A DNA stretch of 64,000 bases from Frondihabitans sp. Leaf304 (lineage in GTDB: Bacteria; Actinomycetota; Actinomycetes; Actinomycetales; Microbacteriaceae): the NCBI RefSeq assembly GCF_001423105.1, contig NZ_LMNV01000002.1, positions 1-64,000 on the forward strand, read 5' to 3'. This document shows, piece after piece, positions 47,001 to 55,449 of this stretch. Both the position numbers and the translations under genes were made by a program. How positions within the stretch are numbered: the stretch's first letter is position 1; every line of letters starts with the position of its first letter. Below the pieces are notes generated by a model, which saw nothing but the letters and a program-made list of their open reading frames with translations, was not told the origin of the DNA and made no database searches.

Positions 47001-47332
47001 GTGCTGGTCAGCTGCGAGGACTCGAGGACTTTCGCGGCATTCGTCGCGAGCACGAGGGCCGCGACGTGCTTGCATGCTCCGCCCACAGGGCACGAGCAAC
47101 TACTGGCGCCGGGCCGGCCGTAGTCGCCGCGAAGGGGTGTCAGAGTGACGGCGGCCTCGTAGGGCGCCGGATCGCCGCCTCGAACGGAGCCCGTCAGCAG
47201 ATGATCATCGGCGTTCCACTCGGTGGTCTCGACGCGGTGCTCGCGAACGTAGCTCTTGGCGCGCTCGAACGCGGGACGACCGACGAGGCGGATGACGTCG
47301 GTGGCGTCGACGAGTGGGGCAACAGCGAGCAT
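44033..47332 (-). CDS. SNF2-family helicase with N-terminal SWIM finger
   Basis: A 1099-residue double-stranded DNA translocase. The SWIM finger SCSCPVGGACKHVAALVLA lies near residue 80, followed by about 450 residues without known motifs. The SNF2 core begins at LADDMGLGKTLQTLALIAHA and continues with VLDEAQMIKNHRSK, then the second lobe with FSQFTSYLSL, NLTEADYVFLLDPWWNP and HRIGQTSNVMVYR. SWIM-SNF2 proteins occur in many bacteria, and a role in repair or transcript clearance is assumed. Coupled to recQ by a one-base overlap. Confidence 0.93.
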   Translation of the reverse strand: MLAVAPLVDATDVIRLVGRPAFERAKSYVREHRVETTEWNADDHLLTGSVRGGDPAPYEAAVTLTPLRGDYGRPGASSCSCPVGGACKHVAALVLATNAAKVLESSQLTSTAVLLPTEAAPVWRTALGALTRGTSPLSAPATPMGLQFELRERSRSHSARWGAPTSRAASARSALSAGASLRLGMRPVTKSAAGNWTRSNLTWTTLPYSLNRLGVSAEQHRWFGQFQSLHRSARDAYVPGEADWLYLDDFASPLLWPLLAEGARLGIDLVTGKRETDVRVAGSGRVTLDVAESIPVGEAGVAAGTLHVEPTVVIDDLTVPSRELGLIADHGVYRASFNPAPHFVLAPTGHLAEEVRSLLRAQGAIDVPPEGRDEFLTDFYPRLSRAIPVVSSNASVRLPEIEPPMLTLTISFAEGDRLELHWAWIAAGLTEPLAAHSVPETLEDDLGGAPTALVLHGLDAAEFVSTVLPVLESREDLRIVQLGEKPDYRELTATPKLAVTTVETDRRDWFDLGVMVTVEGRTIPFAPLFTALSKGRDKLLLVDKTYLSLKQPVFDELKRLIAEAEALDEWETGELTISRYQASLWSEFEELADETYQAESWRETTDGLNRIAAGEQIADILVPSAVQAELRPYQVEGFRWLAFLLEHGLGGVLADDMGLGKTLQTLALIAHAKARSAEAGATDPSRPFLVVAPTSVVSNWVAEANRFTPSLRVTGITSTVAKSRQRFDDIARDNDVVVTSYALLRLDLARYQEVEWSGLVLDEAQMIKNHRSKAHKAAVDLKAPFKLAITGTPLENDLMDLWALFHVVSPGLLTTGLRFTEEYLKPIELNERPDLLARLRRRIRPLMLRRTKELVASELPAKQEQILRVDLAPAHRKLYDLVLQRERMKLLDLVDDLDRNRFIVFRSLTLLRMLALDASLIDGDKYSGIPSSKLDVLLDELVDVVAGGHRALIFSQFTSYLSLVADRLDRAGIAHAYLDGGTRKRGEVIDEFKSGSAPVFLISLKAGGFGLNLTEADYVFLLDPWWNPASEAQAIDRTHRIGQTSNVMVYRMIANDTIEEKVMALKETKAKLFDAMMSDDEAAFGGALTVDDIRGLLEA

Positions 47333-47392
47333 GCGACAAGTCTCGCAGGGGCCGCCGACACCGTCGGAGCCCCGAGCGAATCTGTGCAGAAG

Positions 47393-48052
47393 TCAGACGA
47401 GACGTCGGGCTACGAGCACTTCATCGCTTCCTTCACGGGACGGGTGCTGTTGCAGACCGGCCTCCACGATCGTCCAGTCGGTCGGCTCGAGAAGCTCGGC
47501 CAATTTCGCGGCCGCCACGAAGTAATCCGGGCCCATCGCCGAGTGACCGTTCGCTTCGTGTGCCACCACGAGCAACGTACCCCCGGGGGCGACCGACGCC
47601 GCCAGGCGCTTCACGAAGGGCACGAGGTCGGCCGACGGAAAGTGCGAGTACTGCGACGACACGAGATCGAAGGAGCGCTCGGGAGGCGCCCACTCGAGCA
47701 CATCGGCCTGCTTCCATTCGATGCGCGCAGCGACCTCGCCGTCCGCTGCGATCGCCGCCGCGGAGCGATCGAGAGCCACACTCGAGATGTCGGTCGCCGT
47801 CACCCGCCAGGAGTGGCGGGCGAGCCAGATCGCGTCGGCTCCCTCACCGCTCCCGATGTCGAGCGCGACACCAGGATCCAACGCCTCGACAACGCGAACC
47901 AGGTGCGGATTCGGATTTCCGCTCCACACCCTCGTGTGTTCGGCGTAGCGGTCATCCCAGAAGCGCTTGTCGAACGGCCCCGTCCACTCCTCCGGGATCG
48001 TCATGCCGTGCCGGTGGTCGGGCGAATCGGACGCTTCGTGATCAAGAGACAT
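47393..48052 (-). CDS. SAM-dependent methyltransferase
   Basis: A class I methyltransferase of about 219 residues with motif I VALDIGSGEGADAIWLA, an acidic residue in TATDISSVAL and the post-motif QADVLEWAPPERSFDLVSSQY. The N-terminal FDKRFWDDRYAEHTRVWSGNPNPHLV motif is typical of the TehB/thiopurine-like group. The substrate is unknown. The start is uncertain (48052 or 48004), as neither has a ribosome site. It lies divergent from the molybdopterin oxidoreductase. Confidence 0.83.
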   Translation of the reverse strand: MSLDHEASDSPDHRHGMTIPEEWTGPFDKRFWDDRYAEHTRVWSGNPNPHLVRVVEALDPGVALDIGSGEGADAIWLARHSWRVTATDISSVALDRSAAAIAADGEVAARIEWKQADVLEWAPPERSFDLVSSQYSHFPSADLVPFVKRLAASVAPGGTLLVVAHEANGHSAMGPDYFVAAAKLAELLEPTDWTIVEAGLQQHPSREGSDEVLVARRLV

Positions 48053-48164
48053 GGAGGAAGTCTTGCCTGCCACGACTCCGCCGACCAAGGCTCCTTGCTG
48101 AAAGAGCAAGATCTCGCGGGAGCTCGGCTGTGGAGAACTCCAGCGAGTTTTCTGCAGCCAGGCT

Positions 48165-48170
48165 TACTCT
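48165..48170 (+). promoter_or_regulatory. -10 box of the molybdopterin oxidoreductase gene
   Basis: TACTCT lies 7 nt before the ATG at 48178, another leaderless layout. Confidence 0.5.
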
Positions 48171-48177
48171 CACTCTT

Positions 48178-49806
48178 ATGACCTCACGCCTCGCCGCGCC
48201 ACCGGCGACCCCGCTTCCTACCCGAGCCGGGCTTCGCTCCTCACGGTGGTGGGCCGCCGCGTCCGGCGTCGTTGCGCTCGCAGCCTTCCTGGGCTCGGCC
48301 GAAGCCGTGGCCGTCGTTGTCGGAGCTCGCTCCAGCCCACTCATCGCAGTCGGGGGCGCCGTCATCGATCTCGCACCGCCCGCAGCGAAGAACGTGATGG
48401 TCGATCTGTTCGGCACGGGCGACAAGGCAGCGCTGTTCGTTCTCATGGGGGTGTTGCTGGTGGTCATCACCGCAGCGGCGGGAATCCTTGAGCGTGCTCG
48501 TTTTCCTTTCGGGCGGCTCGTCTTTGCCCTTGGCGGAGTTCTCGCCATCTTCGCGGTCCGGACGCGCGCTGACGCCAGCGACTTCGACGTCGTGCCCGCG
48601 GCGGTGGGCACCGTGGTGGCCATCCTTGTCTTGCGCGCGCTCATCGGAAAGCTGTTCCGCTGGGACGCAGCGAGTCGATCCCAATCGGGAGGCAGTGAGA
48701 ACGCGGAGCTCAGGCCGCCTCTTCGTTCGACCCCGCTCGAACGACGTTCGTTTTTGCTCGTGACCTTCGTCGCTGCGGCAGCCTCCGTCGTCGTCGGAAG
48801 CGGGGCCCGTCTCATCAATGCGACAGCCGTGAACGCGGCCGCGCTCCGTGACTCGGTCCGGCTCCCTCGACCGGCGACTGCCGCGTCGGCGGTCCCCTCG
48901 GGGGCATCCCTCGACGTGGCCGGCATCACGAGCTACGTGACGCCGAGCGCCGACTTCTATCGAATCGACACTGCTTTATCGGTGCCCCAGATCGATCCAG
49001 CGAAGTGGTCGCTCGAGATCTCCGGTTTGGTCGATACTCCGGTAACACTGACGTGGCAGCAATTGCTCGATCTTCCGCTCGTCGAGCACATGGCCACTCT
49101 CAGTTGTGTCTCGAACGACGTCGGGGGAGACCTCATCGGGAATGCGCTGTGGCTCGGGTACCCGATCCGCGAGCTGCTCAAGCGGGCCGGAGTTCAGGAG
49201 TCCGCCGACATGGTGCTGTCGACCAGCATCGACGGCTTCACCGCGGGTACCCCTCTCTCGGTGCTTCAAGATTCACAGACACAGGCACTTCTCGCCATCG
49301 GTATGAACGGTGAGCCACTCCCGGTCGAGCACGGCTTTCCCGTGCGCATGGTCGTTCCCGGGCTCTTCGGCTACGTCTCTGCAACGAAGTGGGTCACTTC
49401 ACTCCGGGTCACCCGCTTTGCAGACGAGAAGGCGTACTGGTCGACCCGAGGGTGGGACGAAAAAGGCCCGGTCAAACTCGAGTCACGCATCGACACGCCT
49501 TCCGGCGGTGCCTCGGTCGCGGTCGGCGCCGTTCCGATCGCGGGGGTCGCGTGGGAGCCCCACACAGGAGTGGAGCGGGTCGAGGTCCGCATCGACAGCG
49601 GTGCTTGGCAGACGGCTGAGCTGGCTGACTCCGTGTCGGATGACACCTGGCGACAGTGGGTCTATCGCTGGCAGGCACAAGCGGGTAACCACCGGATCCA
49701 GGTGAGAGCAACATCGAAAGACGGGCGCGTGCAGAAGGCCAAGTATCTTCCTCCCGCCCCAAACGGTGCCGAGGGGTGGGACGAAGTGACGGTGACAGTC
49801 GCCTAG
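48178..49806 (+). CDS. Membrane-anchored molybdopterin-dependent oxidoreductase (sulfite oxidase fold)
   Basis: A 542-residue protein. The N-terminal roughly 190 residues carry about four to five membrane helices (for example WWAAASGVVALAAFLGSAEAVAVVV and VLMGVLLVVITAAAGILERA). The C-terminal part is a sulfite-oxidase-like Moco domain with the molybdenum-ligating Cys in ATLSCVSNDVGGDLIGNALWLG, then GYVSATKWVTSLRVTRF, and a final Ig-like dimerisation domain. The catalytic part should face outwards. The substrate may be a sulfoxide or similar, as for YedY, but this is a guess. Confidence 0.88.
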   Translation: MTSRLAAPPATPLPTRAGLRSSRWWAAASGVVALAAFLGSAEAVAVVVGARSSPLIAVGGAVIDLAPPAAKNVMVDLFGTGDKAALFVLMGVLLVVITAAAGILERARFPFGRLVFALGGVLAIFAVRTRADASDFDVVPAAVGTVVAILVLRALIGKLFRWDAASRSQSGGSENAELRPPLRSTPLERRSFLLVTFVAAAASVVVGSGARLINATAVNAAALRDSVRLPRPATAASAVPSGASLDVAGITSYVTPSADFYRIDTALSVPQIDPAKWSLEISGLVDTPVTLTWQQLLDLPLVEHMATLSCVSNDVGGDLIGNALWLGYPIRELLKRAGVQESADMVLSTSIDGFTAGTPLSVLQDSQTQALLAIGMNGEPLPVEHGFPVRMVVPGLFGYVSATKWVTSLRVTRFADEKAYWSTRGWDEKGPVKLESRIDTPSGGASVAVGAVPIAGVAWEPHTGVERVEVRIDSGAWQTAELADSVSDDTWRQWVYRWQAQAGNHRIQVRATSKDGRVQKAKYLPPAPNGAEGWDEVTVTVA

Positions 49807-49866
49807 TTTCCTAGGACGTAACCGTAGTGGTGCTGACGCGCTGGTGACGCTGAGGAGATTAGGGAA

Positions 49867-50136
49867 CTACCGCACCGCGACGAGCAGGCTTGCGAAGGTC
49901 AGCGTTCCGAATGCGCCAAGTGCGACCAGCGCCGCGCAGACTATGGTGACCACTCGCTGTCGACGACGTTCAGACATTCGCGCCAACCGGCGAGTCGCCG
50001 ACTCAGCAGCCGCACTCGTTGAAAGGACCTCGAGCCCGGCAAGTGCGCGCTCCGAAAAGGTGGCCGGTCGCTCTTGTGCTGAAGCACGCTGGCTCTTCGC
50101 GATCGTTCCCCGGTGGTGCTGCATCGAGATGCTCAT
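49867..50136 (-). CDS. Small single-pass membrane protein at the edge of the lanthipeptide locus
   Basis: An 89-residue protein with a hydrophilic Ser/Arg/Ala-rich N-terminal part and one C-terminal transmembrane helix (VVTIVCAALVALGAFGTLTFASLLVAV). ATG at 50136 has AGAGG about 5 nt upstream; earlier starts are possible. No family is recognised. It lies on the same strand after the exporter permease with a 197-nt gap (50137-50333) in which nothing clear is seen. Confidence 0.55.
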   Translation of the reverse strand: MSISMQHHRGTIAKSQRASAQERPATFSERALAGLEVLSTSAAAESATRRLARMSERRRQRVVTIVCAALVALGAFGTLTFASLLVAVR

Positions 50137-50333
50137 GAGTGCCTCTACTCGTTGACTGGTGTGATCTATCAGGTGATTCGGAGCATCCACAGATCCGGGT
50201 TGGTTCTAGTGACGCCGGGCTCTCAGACCGACATGGCTCTCCTCCGAATCGGGCGTGCTGCAAGCGGGCCCCTTTGGAACCACCGGACCACCGATTCTGG
50301 CCCCATGAAGGAGTGGGGGAGTGCGGGGTGTCT

Positions 50334-51719
50334 TTACCGGTGAGCGTCACGCCCGCCGCGTACCCATTGACTCGGTGTGACGTGCGCGCCAAGTACCGCA
50401 ACCGCGTTCGCCACCGTGATCAGAGCTGCAGCCACGATGAGGGGTCGCGCGTCGGGAGGAGTCGGGGTGATGGGCACGCCGAGGAACGGGGCCACGAGCG
50501 CTGCGGTCGTGACCGAGAGCGCCCAAATACAGAGAGCGGGAAGAAGCGCCGTGATCGTGTAAATGACGACCTTGAGGAGGTCGAGGGAGAGCCGTTGGAT
50601 GGTCGATGCGCCCATGTCGGCGAGAAGGTGGCTGTCATGCTCCTCAGCGGCCCGCCCGATGGTGAGGGCGACGCCGCCGCCGACGAGCGCGACGGCGGCG
50701 CTGGGCCCGAGGGTCCAGATGAGTTCTGCCCAGTGGGAGTCCGGCGGTGCGTCGATCAGGCGCGCCACGTCGACGGCACCCTGCACTGAGCCGACCAGGC
50801 CGATAACGATTCCCCCGATCACCACGGTCGATGAAGCGACGCTCACCCGCTCGGCGGCAGCGTGGCGGGCTAGGTGCCACGTCGCACTGAGCTGGCGCGG
50901 CAGGCAGGCCGTCCAGAGCAGGATGAGTCGCCGTGCGCTCGCGGGCATGACGATGGCCGCTCCGATGACGAGCCAGAGCGAGACAGAGGATGCCAGGGCT
51001 ATTACCCTGATCGCCGGAGTGATGCCGAGTGTGTCACTGATGGCTTCGACTCCGGGCGGGCTGGCGCCGATCAGGAGCGCACCGACGGTCGGAGGCTGCG
51101 TGAGAAGAAGAATGGCCCCCGCGACGAGCCACCGCACGAGGGGAGATGCCCGCACCTCTCGGTCTGTCTCACGAAGGGTCAGAGCGGGGCTGGTTCGCGA
51201 CGCGCTGAGAGCGGCGGGCAGCGTGGCGAGGCCGACGAGGACGATCACCAGGGCCGCGGCGATCGTTGTCGCGGAGGTTGTCACGCTGAGAGCCTCGGCT
51301 GGCGACGGCGAGCGGGGCAAGATACCGAGGGAGGCGTAGCCGGAGGTCACAGGAGAGACAAGGCCTGCGGCGAAGGGCACGGCGAGAAGCGCGCCGGCCG
51401 TGGCGCTCACAACGGAGCGAACGAGCAGAGCCTGGCTGACCTGCCGTGGGGTGACGCCGACGATCATCCACGATGCGAAGAGTCGTCGGTTGACCCTTAC
51501 GCCCAGGCTGGCGGTCGAGCTGACCGAGGTGGCGAGAGTGAGCAGCGTGAACGCCGCGATCGAGCCGAACGCGCCCTGGCCCTCGGGCGCCTGAAGTGCT
51601 TCGAAGATCGCCGCACTGCCGACGAGCGAGAGGGCAAGCGTGCTCGCGAGAGAGATCGCAGCGATCGCGGCCAGAGACCGAGGATCGAACAGCGCCTGGC
51701 GCCACGCAAGCAGGATCAT
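50334..51719 (-). CDS. FtsX-like ABC exporter permease
   Basis: A 461-residue membrane protein with about eight to ten helices and FtsX/MacB-like topology: a first helix LAAIAAISLASTLALSLVGSAAIF, a VTPRQVSQALLVRSVVSATAGALLAV coupling segment and a final cluster at the C-terminus. ATG at 51719 starts the protein; the longer reading frame upstream lies in the ATPase gene. It follows the ATPase gene by 13 nt and with it should export the lanthipeptide or confer immunity. Confidence 0.85.
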   Translation of the reverse strand: MILLAWRQALFDPRSLAAIAAISLASTLALSLVGSAAIFEALQAPEGQGAFGSIAAFTLLTLATSVSSTASLGVRVNRRLFASWMIVGVTPRQVSQALLVRSVVSATAGALLAVPFAAGLVSPVTSGYASLGILPRSPSPAEALSVTTSATTIAAALVIVLVGLATLPAALSASRTSPALTLRETDREVRASPLVRWLVAGAILLLTQPPTVGALLIGASPPGVEAISDTLGITPAIRVIALASSVSLWLVIGAAIVMPASARRLILLWTACLPRQLSATWHLARHAAAERVSVASSTVVIGGIVIGLVGSVQGAVDVARLIDAPPDSHWAELIWTLGPSAAVALVGGGVALTIGRAAEEHDSHLLADMGASTIQRLSLDLLKVVIYTITALLPALCIWALSVTTAALVAPFLGVPITPTPPDARPLIVAAALITVANAVAVLGAHVTPSQWVRGGRDAHR

Positions 51720-51732
51720 TCTGCGACCCCGG

Positions 51733-52515
51733 TCATTCCGGCCCCGGTCGCTCGGCACCCGGGAGTGACGTCGGCTGTGGGGTCGATGGGCCGCGGATCC
51801 AGCGCTCCAGTGCCTCTCGACTGGGATCAACGGCATCGACGAGGATCCGCCCGCCGGCGAGGACTATCGCCCGGTCGGCGCGCGCAGCAGCGGCGAGGTC
51901 GTGGGTGACCAAGGCCACGACCGAGCCGGCTGCGGCTCGCTCGCGGAGAAGATCGATCGTGCTGGCCGAACTCACCTCGTCGAGGGCCGCGGTCGGTTCA
52001 TCGACGAGAACGATCTCCGCCGGCGTCGCTAGCAGTCGAGCCAGAGCGACTCTCTGCCGCTCTCCGCCCGAGAGGGTCGCTGGCATGTCGCTCGACGCCC
52101 ACGCCATTCCTACGGCGTCAAGGGCGCGTTCGGCTGTATGCAGCAGACGCCTCTGCGGCACTCGATGCCGGAGTCGAGTCGGAAGCACGACATTCTCCCG
52201 ACAGGAGAGTGCACTGAACAAATTGTCGGCTTGAAGAACTAGTGCCACGTGGTGGAGGCGGAACGCGGCGAGCTTGTTTCGGCGAAGGCCCTGGAGATTC
52301 GCGCCTAGCAGCGTCACCGTGCCTCGGGTCGGACGGTTGATTCCGGCCAGGCAGGCCAGCAGGCTCGACTTGCCCGCTCCGGACGGGCCGACTATCGCGA
52401 CCACCTCACCGGGAGCGATCGAGAGCGAGACGTGTGAGAGCACCGGTCTCGGTGGTTCGAGCTTCGTTCGGCCCGGTACCTGAAGGCAGAGATTTTCAGC
52501 AACGATCGCGGTCAC
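51733..52515 (-). CDS. ABC transporter ATP-binding protein
   Basis: A 260-residue ATPase of the MacB/LolD type. Walker A is IVGPSGAGKSSLLACLAG, the signature is LSGGERQRVALARLL, and Walker B with the adjoining motif is EIVLVDEPTAALDE. GTG at 52515 overlaps the synthetase stop as GTGA, giving translational coupling; an ATG at 52563 would overlap more. Placement between the lanthipeptide synthetase and the permease makes export of the product or immunity its most likely role. Confidence 0.88.
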   Translation of the reverse strand: MTAIVAENLCLQVPGRTKLEPPRPVLSHVSLSIAPGEVVAIVGPSGAGKSSLLACLAGINRPTRGTVTLLGANLQGLRRNKLAAFRLHHVALVLQADNLFSALSCRENVVLPTRLRHRVPQRRLLHTAERALDAVGMAWASSDMPATLSGGERQRVALARLLATPAEIVLVDEPTAALDEVSSASTIDLLRERAAAGSVVALVTHDLAAAARADRAIVLAGGRILVDAVDPSREALERWIRGPSTPQPTSLPGAERPGPE

Positions 52516-55166
52516 CGGCTTGTCGCTCTCTGAGGAGTGCCCGGCAAGAACGATGGAAGACACGCGAGATCACCGGTGAGGGCGGCGCGCGTCGCACTGA
52601 GCGCGGAGAGCACGCCGGCGGTTCCCGTGCCCCAGTCGGATGACAACCGGAGGAGTTGCTCACCAGGGAAGGCGATTCCACCGCCGTGTCGGATCGCATG
52701 GAGCCCGAGTGCGCCGGCATGCTCGCGGAGCGTCTTCGATGCGGTGTTGCTCGCGTGCCCCGATGCGATCAACTCGGCCAGAAACTGCATCAACCCGGCT
52801 CGCCCCGAAAAGAGACCGGAATTGATGGTGAACGCCGTCGACGCCGCCCGTTCGATCGCGGGGAGTGCAGCACGCAATCGTGGCGACTGGCACACGTGCA
52901 GCACGGCCAGAGCCGCGAGTCCGATACCCGTGCTGCCCGAACCGAGGTACGGAAGAACGCGCGTGCCGTCGTCAACCTGGAGCGAACCGTCGGGCAGCAG
53001 TCGGCATCGGTCGAGATCGGAGATGACCAGCCGTTCGGCCTCTTCCGCCGCCAACGAGTCGTCGAAGCGCTCGGCGAACGCGGCGAGGAAGACGGCAACC
53101 CCCGACGCCCCTCGCAGAAGCCCCTTGCGACTCGCGTCAGTGGAGCGAGTGTCGGAGACGCGTCGAGCCCGGTGAGCGATGGCGGTCAGAAGCTCGCGCT
53201 CGGCGTCGTTCGGTTCACGTGCCTGCGACAACAGAGCGAGGCCAATTCCGCTCGCGCCGCCGAAGAGGTCGACACCGCACTCGAACGGATCGGCTCGAAG
53301 AACGCGCGCACGGAGCCCCGGCTCGTCAGTGCCTCCGGCAACGAGCGCACCGGCCAGTCCGGTCATCAGCCCCGTCGGGAGAGAAGGATCCGGGAGCTCG
53401 CCGCTCAACCAGGCGCGGGCACCCCTGTCGTCGTGCCCCGCAGCCCCGAGCGCCCGCAAGACCCCCGTCACCCCGTGTGCCAGCCCGATTCGCTTCGCCC
53501 CGAACTGGTCGATGTCGCCGGGGTACCAGCGCTCGCCGTTGGTCGGTTCGGCGCTGGCAACGATGGACGTGGAAAGGAGCTCGCGCACCTCGTCGAACGC
53601 AGCGAGATCACCGCGGCTGAGCCCCGCGAAAAGGTGAGAGGTGTCGGGGCCCTTGCCGGCGCGCGGTGGTCGAATGATCGGGTGCAGTGGGGTCAGGTGC
53701 GCATCGATCTGCTGGGTGCGCGACTCGGAAAGTTCGAACTTCTCTCGGGCGACACTAAGGTGCTGTGCAGCCTTGGATCCATCGAGGTGATGGATGAAGG
53801 TGAGTGGCAGGAGTGCGCTGAGTCGCATCGCGGCCACAGCGTGGGCGTCGCGAGCGGGCCCGGTCACGCAGGGTGCCGCTGAGAACCCGGGGACACCCTG
53901 AGGTGATGGAGGAACTCGAGCGTCGATGGCGTGTGCGGACTCGAAGTCGATGAGGGTCGTCTGGCCTTCGGGGGAGACGAGAATGTTTTCGGGGTGAACG
54001 TCGCCGTGGACGAAACCGGCTCGGTGGATGGACTCGAGAGTCTGCTGCACCGAGTCGAAGAGGCGGTTGGCCTCGTCTCGGTAGGCGATACGCTCGCGGG
54101 CCGTCGAGGATGCCCGGAGGAGAGGGTTTCGGGAATGTAGGTGGCGGTTGGCCGTGCTGCCCGGAGCGGCATGCAGGGAGAGAAACCGGTGGCCGCCCGA
54201 TTCGAAGGCGTTCTCGAGACGGACTACCCCCTCGACGTGGGAAAGAGCCCGGATGACCTCCTCTTCTCGACGAAGACGTGTGACGGCGTCGTTGCCATCG
54301 GGGTCGAGCCCGGTGAACGGCCGTGCCTCTTTGAAAATGACCGGTGCACCCGTATCGCGCCGAGTCGCACGGTAGAGCCCCCCGGCCGCGCTGAAGCGAA
54401 TGGCGCCGGTGACGTCGTATTCGGCGAGGTCTCCGGTGTCTGCATCGCGGAGCTGTCGCATGCGCTCGGCAACCGCCTCGGGTAATGGAACCCACGACGG
54501 CGGTGCGAACGAGGGAGAGCGAACGTCGGGAACCAGGGTGCCGTCGGGGGCTTCAACGGCGAGGATTCGTGGCCGGTCGACGCAGGGATCGGCGAAGGGG
54601 TCGCCGCGAGGTGCGTCTGAGGCACCCCGGGCCCCTTGGGTGTCGGGGTCGTCGATATAGCGCTCGCGGAATCCGCCGAAGCGGAGGAAGACCGGAGCAT
54701 CGTCGCTCCAGCGGAGATCGCCGAGGATACCTGGGCCCTCGAGATGAATGAGTTCGTGGACGAGTTCATCGAGAACCGATATCAGCTGAGTCTCGTCGGA
54801 GGGATAGACGGTGACGAACTTGCCGCTGGCCGTTCTCGGTGCGAGCTTGCCGTTCTGAGCGGCCAGGGCGGCCGGCCCGGGTGCGAATTTGAACGGGATG
54901 CGCTTAGCGGCGCAGACCTCGGCGACTCCTTCGAGGACGTCTGGTGCTGAAGCGAGAGTCGCGGAGCAATGGATCTTCCAGCCCTGCGGTGGCAGCTCGT
55001 GGCCTTGAGGGCTGACGATCGTCCAGGTCTCGATTTCGTGGATGACCCACTCGCTCCAGTCGAGATAGATCGGCAGCCCGTAGTCGCGCGCGGGCCTCGT
55101 GCGCCGCTCCTCTCGGCCGTAAAACGGACTGCCGATCGGCAGAAACTTCAAATAGCGGTCGTCCAT
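52512..55166 (-). CDS. Class III lanthipeptide synthetase LanKC
   Basis: The 884-residue enzyme dehydrates Ser/Thr in the precursor and forms (methyl)lanthionine or labionin rings. The N-terminal lyase domain shows DYGLPIYLDWSEW, GWKIHCSATLASAPDVLEGV, GKFVTVYP and LGDLRWSDDAPVFLRFGGF. The Ser/Thr-kinase domain has VIFKEARPF, GFVHGDVHPENILV and LIDFESA. The C-terminal cyclase-like domain (ASGIGLALLSQ, GASGVAVFLAAFA, LSSDWGTGTAGVLSAL) lacks the Cys-Cys-His zinc ligands of LanC, which marks class III rather than class IV. ATG at 55166 has AGGAG about 9 nt upstream. Confidence 0.93.
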   Translation of the reverse strand: MDDRYLKFLPIGSPFYGREERRTRPARDYGLPIYLDWSEWVIHEIETWTIVSPQGHELPPQGWKIHCSATLASAPDVLEGVAEVCAAKRIPFKFAPGPAALAAQNGKLAPRTASGKFVTVYPSDETQLISVLDELVHELIHLEGPGILGDLRWSDDAPVFLRFGGFRERYIDDPDTQGARGASDAPRGDPFADPCVDRPRILAVEAPDGTLVPDVRSPSFAPPSWVPLPEAVAERMRQLRDADTGDLAEYDVTGAIRFSAAGGLYRATRRDTGAPVIFKEARPFTGLDPDGNDAVTRLRREEEVIRALSHVEGVVRLENAFESGGHRFLSLHAAPGSTANRHLHSRNPLLRASSTARERIAYRDEANRLFDSVQQTLESIHRAGFVHGDVHPENILVSPEGQTTLIDFESAHAIDARVPPSPQGVPGFSAAPCVTGPARDAHAVAAMRLSALLPLTFIHHLDGSKAAQHLSVAREKFELSESRTQQIDAHLTPLHPIIRPPRAGKGPDTSHLFAGLSRGDLAAFDEVRELLSTSIVASAEPTNGERWYPGDIDQFGAKRIGLAHGVTGVLRALGAAGHDDRGARAWLSGELPDPSLPTGLMTGLAGALVAGGTDEPGLRARVLRADPFECGVDLFGGASGIGLALLSQAREPNDAERELLTAIAHRARRVSDTRSTDASRKGLLRGASGVAVFLAAFAERFDDSLAAEEAERLVISDLDRCRLLPDGSLQVDDGTRVLPYLGSGSTGIGLAALAVLHVCQSPRLRAALPAIERAASTAFTINSGLFSGRAGLMQFLAELIASGHASNTASKTLREHAGALGLHAIRHGGGIAFPGEQLLRLSSDWGTGTAGVLSALSATRAALTGDLACLPSFLPGTPQRATSR

Positions 55167-55250
55167 GAGCCTCACTCCTTGAGATCGGATCGAAGGCCTC
55201 CAAGCCACGCCTCCTCGTTGATGGCCGCAAAGCTATCAGAAATTAGGTGT

Positions 55251-55280
55251 TTGACATTCGTGTTTTCCACAGCCTAAATT
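55251..55280 (+). promoter_or_regulatory. Promoter of the precursor peptide gene
   Basis: TTGACA (55251-55256) and TAAATT (55275-55280) are 18 nt apart, a good vegetative promoter. TTAGG (55243-55247) and CCTAA (55273-55277) form an inverted repeat around it and could be an operator. The mRNA leader is about 60 nt. Confidence 0.7.
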
Positions 55281-55289
55281 CTGTGGGCA

Positions 55290-55327
55290 GGACGTTCTGT
55301 CCGGCCGGGCACAGCCCGGTTTCTTCC
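55290..55327 (+). promoter_or_regulatory. Hairpins in the precursor mRNA leader (possible attenuator)
   Basis: GGAC-N5-GTCC (55290-55302) is followed by CCGGGC-ACA-GCCCGG (55305-55319) and TTTCTT, which has the look of a small intrinsic terminator before the start codon. CTGTG (55281-55285) could pair with CACAG (55310-55314), the hairpin interior, as an alternative fold. Confidence 0.45.
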
Positions 55328-55345
55328 GTACGAAAGGCATCACGA

Positions 55346-55444
55346 ATGAACACATCTGATCTGCAGAACCTCAAGGCCGAGACGATCGACGACGGTGAAA
55401 TCGGGCTCCTCTGGAGTTCGATCAGCCTCTACTTCTGCTCGTAG
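55346..55444 (+). CDS. Class III lanthipeptide precursor (AmfS/SapB type)
   Basis: The peptide has 32 residues. The leader starts MNTSDLQNLKAETIDD with an LxLQ-like DLQNL recognition motif. The core ends LLWSSISLYFCS, where Ser24-x2-Ser27-x3-Cys31 is exactly the labionin motif and matches the second ring of AmfS (SSLSITTC) closely. One ring is possible per molecule. RBS GAAAGG (55332-55337) lies 8 nt upstream of the ATG. It has a good promoter, a hairpin leader and a strong terminator, and is divergent from its synthetase gene, with a 179-nt gap (55167-55345) between them. Confidence 0.9.
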   Translation: MNTSDLQNLKAETIDDGEIGLLWSSISLYFCS

Positions 55445-55449
55445 CGTGA

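Noticed and set aside
46862-48181. Plus-strand 439-codon frame through the SNF2 and methyltransferase genes
   Set aside because: It crosses two convincing minus-strand genes and its translation is Arg/Gly-rich without motifs.
48178-49806. Functional link between the Moco oxidoreductase and the MolR-like protein at 22801
   Set aside because: The MolR name is historical, the genes are 22 kb apart and nothing in the sequence connects them.
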